Positions 6,206-10,867 of a stretch of DNA of 10,867 nt are shown here, one piece after another. The notes beneath the pieces are model-generated. The model did no database searches and was not told the DNA's origin. It saw only the letters and a list, made by a program, of their open reading frames with translations. Source of the DNA: Chloroflexota bacterium. Its GTDB lineage: Bacteria > Chloroflexota > Anaerolineae > Caldilineales > Caldilineaceae. A program made the position numbers and the translations under genes. The DNA is taken from NCBI GenBank assembly GCA_003451595.1, contig DMDA01000032.1, positions 1-10,867 on the forward strand. The letters run 5' to 3'. Positions within the stretch are counted from its first letter, which is position 1; each line of letters starts with the position of its first letter.

Positions 6206-6312
6206 TGTTTCTCAATTTGGTAGTGGAGCGGCCACCAATCGGGATGCGCAATCACAGCGCGCCTACTCGCTTAGACGAAAGCATTGCTGATCCGATACGG
6301 CGACTGTGATGG

Positions 6313-6341
6313 TTGCATATCCTATCGCATTGCACCATAAT
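6313..6341 (+). promoter_or_regulatory. Sigma-70 promoter of the CRP-like regulator
   Basis: TTGCAT (6313-6318), a 17-base spacer and CATAAT (6336-6341) match the consensus at four and five of six positions. The predicted start is near 6348, giving a leader of about 125 bases. A TGTGA half-site (6305-6309) sits just upstream of the -35. Confidence 0.55.
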
Positions 6342-6348
6342 CTCAGTG

Positions 6349-6383
6349 TGCTGTGATCCTCACGAGCGCGCTGCGGCACAGCA
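6349..6383. promoter_or_regulatory. Inverted repeat at the predicted transcription start
   Basis: TGCTGTG (6349-6355) and CACAGCA (6377-6383) are perfect inverted arms 21 bases apart. They begin at the predicted transcription start. It may be a hairpin at the 5' end of the mRNA or two regulator half-sites; TGTGA occurs at 6352-6356. Confidence 0.4.
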
Positions 6384-6394
6384 TACAGGCATAC

Positions 6395-6410
6395 TGTGCA
6401 GAAATGCACA
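6395..6410. promoter_or_regulatory. CRP-type palindrome, probable autoregulatory operator
   Basis: TGTGCAGAAATGCACA is a perfect dyad with the TGTG-N8-CACA spacing of CRP-family sites (consensus TGTGA-N6-TCACA). It lies 63 bases before the start codon of the CRP-like gene and downstream of its predicted promoter, where a bound dimer would block elongation, so negative autoregulation is the simplest reading. Confidence 0.55.
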
Positions 6411-6473
6411 CCTGACGGAGTTGCTGCATCACGGTAATTTTATCCTCAAAGAGGTAACGTTTGGGAGGAAGTT

Positions 6474-7214
6474 GTGCAAGACAAAGCCCTGGCGCGTCGC
6501 GTCGCCTTATTGCAGCCAATGCCTTTGTTTGCCGGTCTTCCAGAAAAAGAGATCGAAACCATTATACTCGATTTACGTCTTAAGGAATACGCGCGCGACG
6601 AAATCATTTTTCGGCAGGGTGACGAGAGCCGCGAGGTCTACTTTGTACTCAAGGGTAAGGTGCGCATCTTCACAACCAGCCCTTCCGGCAACGAAACGTC
6701 GATCGCAATTTTCTCGACCAATGACGTGATCGGCGAGCTGGCGGCGGTGGATTATGCCCCGCGCTCGGCGACGGCGAAGGCGGTTAGCCCCGTCTCGTTG
6801 TTGAGTATGGCGCAAGAGCGCTTTCTCTATCATCTTGAAACGATGCCGCGCTTTGCGATGGCCTTCATCCGTTTGCTGGCCGGCAAGCTGCGTTGGACAG
6901 CCGCCTACGCCGAATCAATCGCACAATTCGATGCAGCAGGCAGGTTATTGCACATTATCTTGCAGAGCAACGAGCAATACGGCCAGGCGCTGACGCCCGG
7001 CAAGGAGTACATGGTCGATTTGGGGCTTAACCAGACCGATCTTGCGTCGATGATCGGCGCCCGTCGCGAGTGGGTCAACCGCATTCTGAACGACTGGCGA
7101 CGGCGTGGGTTGCTGGAATTCGACAACGGCGTGATTCATATTCTGGACTTGCCACGCGCGGTGGCTGAACGTGACAGCCGCATCGAGGCCAACCACAGCG
7201 AGTCCAGCTGGTAA
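6474..7214 (+). CDS. CRP/FNR-family transcription regulator
   Basis: A 246-residue cytosolic DNA-binding regulator. Residues about 18-130 form the cyclic-nucleotide-binding beta barrel, with IFRQGDESREVYFVLKG and the phosphate-binding cassette G87-E88-LA...P96-R97-S98-A99. That cassette keeps the Glu, Arg and Ser that bind cAMP in true CRPs, so a cyclic nucleotide ligand is plausible. A long dimer helix (about 125-150) follows, then a winged helix-turn-helix (about 184-222) with LNQTDLASMIGARREWVNRIL. There is no N-terminal cysteine cluster of the FNR type and no haem ligand pattern. The start is GTG 6474, with GGGAGG (6463-6468) five bases upstream. The protease gene follows after 51 bases and is probably co-transcribed. 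Confidence 0.93.
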   Translation: MQDKALARRVALLQPMPLFAGLPEKEIETIILDLRLKEYARDEIIFRQGDESREVYFVLKGKVRIFTTSPSGNETSIAIFSTNDVIGELAAVDYAPRSATAKAVSPVSLLSMAQERFLYHLETMPRFAMAFIRLLAGKLRWTAAYAESIAQFDAAGRLLHIILQSNEQYGQALTPGKEYMVDLGLNQTDLASMIGARREWVNRILNDWRRRGLLEFDNGVIHILDLPRAVAERDSRIEANHSESSW

Positions 7215-7218
7215 ACGA

Positions 7219-7247
7219 GGCGAGGCAGGGCAGCTGCTCTCCTCGCC
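7219..7247 (+). promoter_or_regulatory. Intercistronic hairpin without T-run
   Basis: GGCGAGG (7219-7225) pairs with CCTCGCC (7241-7247), and the inner AGGGC/GCTCT continues the stem after one bulged base, giving about twelve pairs around the loop AGCT. It begins five bases after the regulator stop and ends seven bases before the ribosome site of the protease gene. With no T-run it is not a terminator; it may lower or protect the downstream message. Confidence 0.5.
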
Positions 7248-7265
7248 GATGCTAGGAGGAGAGAG

Positions 7266-9959
7266 ATGTCCATGCCACAGATTTCATTGCGATTCTCACA
7301 GCTGATTGCGTTTGTTTGTGCAGCTCTGTTGCTGCTGCCTGGGCGCGCTCAGGCTCAGGTTCATGACGCGGCTGCTGACGTTGCGACCCTGACGCTGCGT
7401 CCTACACAGGACACTTATGTTGATTCAGCCAACCCTGACGCCAACTTTGCCGACGCCAATGTGCTGCGCCTGTTGCGGGTTGTCCTCGGACAGACCACGT
7501 GGGAACAGCAAGCCTATCTGCGTTTTGACCTCTCCGCCATTCCGCCGGGCGCCGAGATTCAGAGTGCGGAACTCGATCTCTTCCAGACTGCAGGCACCAA
7601 TAACCTGGTGCGAGTCTACACGGTTGCCAGCGCCTGGGACGCGTCCCAGACGACCTGGAATCGACAACCGGACATTAGCAACCTTGAAACCTGGCGTGCG
7701 CCGGCAACCGTCAATCAGTACATCACCTATACCAGCAGCGCCTTTCTGTCGCTCGTCCAGGGATGGGTGAATACACCGGAGCGCAACTTCGGGCTAATGC
7801 TTGCCTCCGGTGCAACGGCAACCAGTGATGGGCGGGAATTTCACAGCGCCGAGAACGCCAGCGCACAGTTTCCACGCCTGCGCGTGACTTTCATCCTGCC
7901 GCCGATCCGCGTCTGTTACGATCTGGAGTGCACCAAACCGGCGGCAGACGCCGAAGTCCACAACCTGACAACCGACAAGGTCTATACGACCGATGCCCAG
8001 GGACTTGTCCAGGACGACGGCGTCATCCAGCCTGGTGAACGGCTATGGGCGCGCATGTTGACAGCAACGCTGCCACGTGGGGAGCGCTTTCTCACCATCG
8101 GCGAGGCGCAGACTGTCGACAGCGCAGCCTTTGTACTCTACCCTGGGTTCAACCAACCAGAGATGCACCTGGTGCTCCAGAAGCCGCTCTTCGTGCGCGA
8201 TCTACAGGTCTCGACTCAATGGAATCTGGAAGGCGACCCTGCCTACAAGACAGCACTGACGCGACGGCTGATCGATGCATCCAACCACTTCTACCGCTTC
8301 ACCGACGGCCAGTTTGCCCTGGGGCGCATCACGGTCTACCAGAATTACGCCCACTGGAACGATCCGCTGACCGACCTATGGCTGCATGCCAGCAACGCTA
8401 TGCGCCCGCTTTCCTACATCAAGGGTGAAGTGGATGGCCCGACGCCCGACCCGAATCCAGGGGTGGAGTTTGTCTACGAACCGGGCAACATGTACATTGG
8501 CAGCGAGTGGAACCGCTTCGGGACGCCGCCAACGCAGCCCTTGCCCCCTGGCGTCGATGTCAGCCACGATTGGGCCGCCGCATTGGCGCACGAATTGGGA
8601 CATTACCTGCTGGGCCAGTTCGACTCCTACGTCGCCGTGTTGCCCAGCGGTGTGGTGACGGAAACCTTCGCTTGCACTGGCAGCGCCATGGGCTGGGTCT
8701 ATGCACCAGAGAATCAGGCGTTTGTGTGGGACAACGCGCACTGGGCGGCGGCGTGCGGCAATACACTGGGCGCATTCAACGTCAAACGCACCGAATGGCA
8801 GACGATCCAGGCATGGCATCCATGGGCGCAGACGCCTGAGTTGACCATTCCCTATACCGGGACGCCGCCCATTGATGTGACCTCGGTCGTGTTCGCACCG
8901 CCGGTCGGGCCGACGCCGCTTGCCAGCCAGGTATTCGATCTGAGCTATCAGGCCGGCGAGCTTGCCTCTGCCGAAGCACGCGCCTTCTTGTTGCGCGATA
9001 TGGACAATGATGGCAGCCCTGATCGCATCCTTGACCAGGGTCGCCCACCGCAAAATGTCGCGCCCCCCCAGGTGACGCTCACCGGAGCGCAGGCTGGCGA
9101 CCGGCTCTGCGTCATCGACATCAACGATCACGCTGAAGCGCCCGACACACCTCGTCATCAATTCGGCTGCGAGATCATTGCGGCGGGTGACGCGCTGCTG
9201 ACCATGCGCCGCGACCCAAGCTGGGCGCCGGTTATTGACATTACACCAATTTCGCCGACGGCGGTTGGCATCCTCGTGCAGCAGGTGACAGCAGGCGCCA
9301 CCGTGCGCGCCCGGCTCTATCCAGAGCATGACGCCACGCCGACGACACCCATCACGCTGACAGTTGGCGCCGATGGCTGGAGCGGCGTCTTTACGGTGCC
9401 GGGGCTGACGCCGTCGGCCTTCGTGCAGGTGTGGATTGAGGAGCCAGCAGACGAGGAAAACCCGCGCCGCGAGGCGATCGTCGATTACGGCATCGGCGGC
9501 GGCGCAGTGCCAGGGCCAAAGCAAAAGATTGGGTTTGCACCGGTCACGTCGTCGGATGGCAAGGCCTTCTTCCTACTGCCCGCCAATCTCAGCCTGACGG
9601 CGGAGCAATTCGTCGCCATTCAGTCGATGGCAGGCACACTGCCACTGCCGCCCGCCACACGCATCTTCGGTCAGGCGTATCGCCTCCTCTCCCTCCCACC
9701 GGCGCTGGTAGCGCAAGGCTCGATCAACATCTACCTGGCGAATGGTTCACCCGGGCTGGCAACGGCCGCCCACAGCGCCGCCCAGGAAGCGCGCGCCCTC
9801 TACTTCTGGCATGAGGAAGGTTGGGAACGTCTGCCCACCACCTTTAGCACCACGGACGCGGGCGAAGTGCTGGCGTCAGCTGAAAGCCGGGGCGTCGGCG
9901 TCTATGCCGTCCTGATCGAGGCGCCCAACCAACTGTATCTACCGGCGCTGATGCGATAG
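7266..9959 (+). CDS. Exported multidomain zinc metallopeptidase, CLCA-like metzincin with N-terminal DNRLRE/CBM96-like domain
   Basis: An 897-residue exported protein. A signal peptide (hydrophobic 12-25, likely cut after AQA at 28-30) is followed by a DNRLRE/CBM96-like beta domain (about 40-210: DTYVDSANPDANF, AYLRFDLSAIPPG, SAELDLF, TTWNRQP). After a small linker domain comes the peptidase region (about 305-520). Zinc motif H442-E443-LG-H446-YLLGQF-D453-S-Y455 has the HExxHxxxGxxDxY layout of CLCA proteins (M87-type) with Asp as third ligand, and a Met-turn C470-TGSAMG476. DMDNDGSPD (578-586) is a Ca2+-loop pattern. The rest is beta-rich and ends LYLPALMR, a tail I associate with exported Chloroflexota proteins. 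The AGGAGGA site (7254-7260) supports ATG 7266; ATG 7272 is also possible. It is probably in one operon with the CRP-like regulator. Substrate unknown. Confidence 0.85.
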   Translation: MSMPQISLRFSQLIAFVCAALLLLPGRAQAQVHDAAADVATLTLRPTQDTYVDSANPDANFADANVLRLLRVVLGQTTWEQQAYLRFDLSAIPPGAEIQSAELDLFQTAGTNNLVRVYTVASAWDASQTTWNRQPDISNLETWRAPATVNQYITYTSSAFLSLVQGWVNTPERNFGLMLASGATATSDGREFHSAENASAQFPRLRVTFILPPIRVCYDLECTKPAADAEVHNLTTDKVYTTDAQGLVQDDGVIQPGERLWARMLTATLPRGERFLTIGEAQTVDSAAFVLYPGFNQPEMHLVLQKPLFVRDLQVSTQWNLEGDPAYKTALTRRLIDASNHFYRFTDGQFALGRITVYQNYAHWNDPLTDLWLHASNAMRPLSYIKGEVDGPTPDPNPGVEFVYEPGNMYIGSEWNRFGTPPTQPLPPGVDVSHDWAAALAHELGHYLLGQFDSYVAVLPSGVVTETFACTGSAMGWVYAPENQAFVWDNAHWAAACGNTLGAFNVKRTEWQTIQAWHPWAQTPELTIPYTGTPPIDVTSVVFAPPVGPTPLASQVFDLSYQAGELASAEARAFLLRDMDNDGSPDRILDQGRPPQNVAPPQVTLTGAQAGDRLCVIDINDHAEAPDTPRHQFGCEIIAAGDALLTMRRDPSWAPVIDITPISPTAVGILVQQVTAGATVRARLYPEHDATPTTPITLTVGADGWSGVFTVPGLTPSAFVQVWIEEPADEENPRREAIVDYGIGGGAVPGPKQKIGFAPVTSSDGKAFFLLPANLSLTAEQFVAIQSMAGTLPLPPATRIFGQAYRLLSLPPALVAQGSINIYLANGSPGLATAAHSAAQEARALYFWHEEGWERLPTTFSTTDAGEVLASAESRGVGVYAVLIEAPNQLYLPALMR

Positions 9960-9985
9960 GTCAGTAGCGCAGGAAGGGGGAGAGC

Positions 9986-10342
9986 ATGACCATAGAGTCG
10001 CTTGTCATCCAGTTCAACGACGCGCTCAATGCGCACGATGTGGACGCCATGATGGCATTGATGAGTCAAGATTGCAGCTTCGAAAACACCTATCCAGCGC
10101 CAGATGGCACGCGGCTGGTGGGTCAAGCTGCGGTGCGCGCTTTCTGGGAAGGCTTCTTCGCCAACGCGCACGCCGCCGCCATCGACGTTGAGGAAATTTT
10201 CGCCTGTACAGATCGCTGTATCATGCGGTGGACATATCGCTGGCAGGATGCCCAGGGTCAGCCCGGTCATGTACGCGGCGTCGACCTCTACCGCATCCGT
10301 GATGGGTTGATAGTAGAGAAGTTGTCGTATGTGAAAGGCTGA
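9986..10342 (+). CDS. SnoaL/NTF2-like small alpha+beta protein
   Basis: A 118-residue one-domain protein of the NTF2-like fold (SnoaL-like). Typical features are the N-terminal helix IQFNDALNAHDVDAMMALMSQDCSF, GQAAVRAFWEGFF in the middle, and the closing strands MRWTYRW and VRGVDLYRIRDGLIVEKLSY. The fold serves many roles (isomerases, cyclases, hydrolases, or binding only), and polar residues alone do not settle which here. No signal peptide, so cytosolic. A GGGGGAG ribosome site lies four bases before ATG. It starts 26 bases after the protease stop, so it is likely in the same transcript, although a link in function is not evident. It converges on cutC with 24 bases between. Confidence 0.9.
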   Translation: MTIESLVIQFNDALNAHDVDAMMALMSQDCSFENTYPAPDGTRLVGQAAVRAFWEGFFANAHAAAIDVEEIFACTDRCIMRWTYRWQDAQGQPGHVRGVDLYRIRDGLIVEKLSYVKG

Positions 10343-10364
10343 TCGTACGGAAACGGCTGATCGT
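10337..10364. repeat. 10-bp direct repeat with 18-base period at the gene end
   Basis: GGCTGATCGT occurs at 10337-10346 and again at 10355-10364, spanning the stop codon (10340-10342) of the NTF2-like gene. The 18-base period equals that of the repeat at 614-647. It is probably a short duplication. Confidence 0.6.
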
Positions 10365-10366
10365 TG

Positions 10367-10867
10367 CTACACCAGGCTAGTGAGCGCCTGTTTGAGGGCT
10401 ACAACCTGCGCCGGATCGACGACACGATGCTGTTCTCCCTCACCGGTCGCCGTTCCGCCAAAGGTCAACAATGACTGCGCACGGGTGGATGGATCCAGCG
10501 CCGCGCGACTGGCGGAAGCGTGTACTTGCGCAACACCTGTGCGCTGCACCAGCGCGGCCACGTGATCTGCACGCACGCCGCTGCCTGGCAGGATTTCGAT
10601 GCGCCCCGCTGCGCGTGCCACCAATTGTTGAATCAGATCGGCGCCTTCCCAGGCGGTGGGGCGCTGCCCCGACGTGAGGATGCGCGTGACGCCCAGCGCT
10701 GTCAGCGTTTCCAGTGCAGCAAAAGGGTCGGGCGTCACATCGAAAGCACGATGAAAGACCGTCTGCCGGCCCGCCGCCAGCTTGACGAGATGGGCAGTGC
10801 GACGCTCATCCACCGCACCGTCGGCATGGAGGCAGCCAAAGACAAAGCCATCGACCCCCGCCGCCAG
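10367..10867 (-). CDS. cutC: CutC family protein (N terminus beyond the window)
   Basis: A reading frame open at the right edge; 166 residues are visible of about 250 in the family, so about 80 N-terminal residues are missing. A GTG at 10813 is not the start: the frame continues upstream with clear family sequence (LAAGVDGFVFGCLHADGAVD). CutC marks are VFHRAFDVTPDP, LGVTRILTSGQRPTAWEGADLI, and RIEILPGSGV, with the usual beta/alpha alternation of its TIM barrel. The family was named for copper homeostasis in E. coli; its real catalytic role remains uncertain. Cytosolic. It converges with the NTF2-like gene and no terminator is visible between them. Confidence 0.92.
   Translation of the reverse strand: MAAGVDGFVFGCLHADGAVDERRTAHLVKLAAGRQTVFHRAFDVTPDPFAALETLTALGVTRILTSGQRPTAWEGADLIQQLVARAAGRIEILPGSGVRADHVAALVQRTGVAQVHASASRAALDPSTRAQSLLTFGGTATGEGEQHRVVDPAQVVALKQALTSLV

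Noticed and set aside
8376..9524. Long minus-strand reading frame (382 codons) opposite the protease gene
   Set aside because: Composition is Arg/His/Ala/Cys rich with no family features, and the opposite strand encodes an intact secreted protein with a signal peptide and zinc motif.
10792..10813. GTG at 10813 as the start of cutC
   Set aside because: In-frame sequence upstream to the window edge continues the CutC family pattern, so the true start lies outside the window.

Overview
The window looks like ordinary chromosome from a moderately GC-rich bacterium. My best guess is Chloroflexota of the Caldilinea type. This rests on the secreted-protein style (a DNRLRE-like beta domain and a C-terminal tail ending L-Y-L-P-A-L-M-R, a tail type I associate with exported Chloroflexota proteins), on the mixed metabolic gene content, and on clear Shine-Dalgarno sites. 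There is no phage, transposon, CRISPR, rRNA or tRNA signal.

Layout. Positions 1-601 (minus) hold a HAD-type phosphatase/mutase open at the left edge. Positions 602-1170 are a divergent regulatory region: short tandem repeats next to the HAD start, then on the plus strand a near-consensus sigma-70 promoter (715-743). A 47-codon reading frame follows whose last 11 residues include seven cysteines (813-956), then a terminator-like hairpin (1029-1057). These precede a two-domain rhodanese (1171-2025). This is the most interesting part of the window: it has the architecture of a cysteine-sensing attenuator in front of a sulfurtransferase gene. The unit ends at a strong two-way terminator (2052-2086), followed by an unexplained group of hairpins (2095-2153).

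An aldehyde dehydrogenase (2363-3898) follows with its own terminator (4037-4071). Next come a CaCA-family Na+/Ca2+ antiporter (4215-5330) and, on the minus strand, a Rieske ferredoxin (5358-5708) and a DUF3307-like membrane protein (5828-6205). A CRP-like regulator (6474-7214) has a good promoter and a CRP-spaced palindrome in its own leader. Downstream on the same strand are a large exported metzincin-like protein (7266-9959), whose zinc motif resembles that of CLCA self-cleaving proteases, and a small SnoaL/NTF2-like protein (9986-10342). A CutC homologue on the minus strand (10367-10867) runs off the right edge.

Working together. Three units look coherent: promoter, Cys-rich leader and rhodanese (sulfur metabolism); the CRP regulator with the exported protease and NTF2-like protein (gaps of 51 and 26 bases, probably co-transcribed); and the minus-strand pair of Rieske and DUF3307 genes (weakly linked). 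The aldehyde dehydrogenase and the antiporter look like single-gene units.
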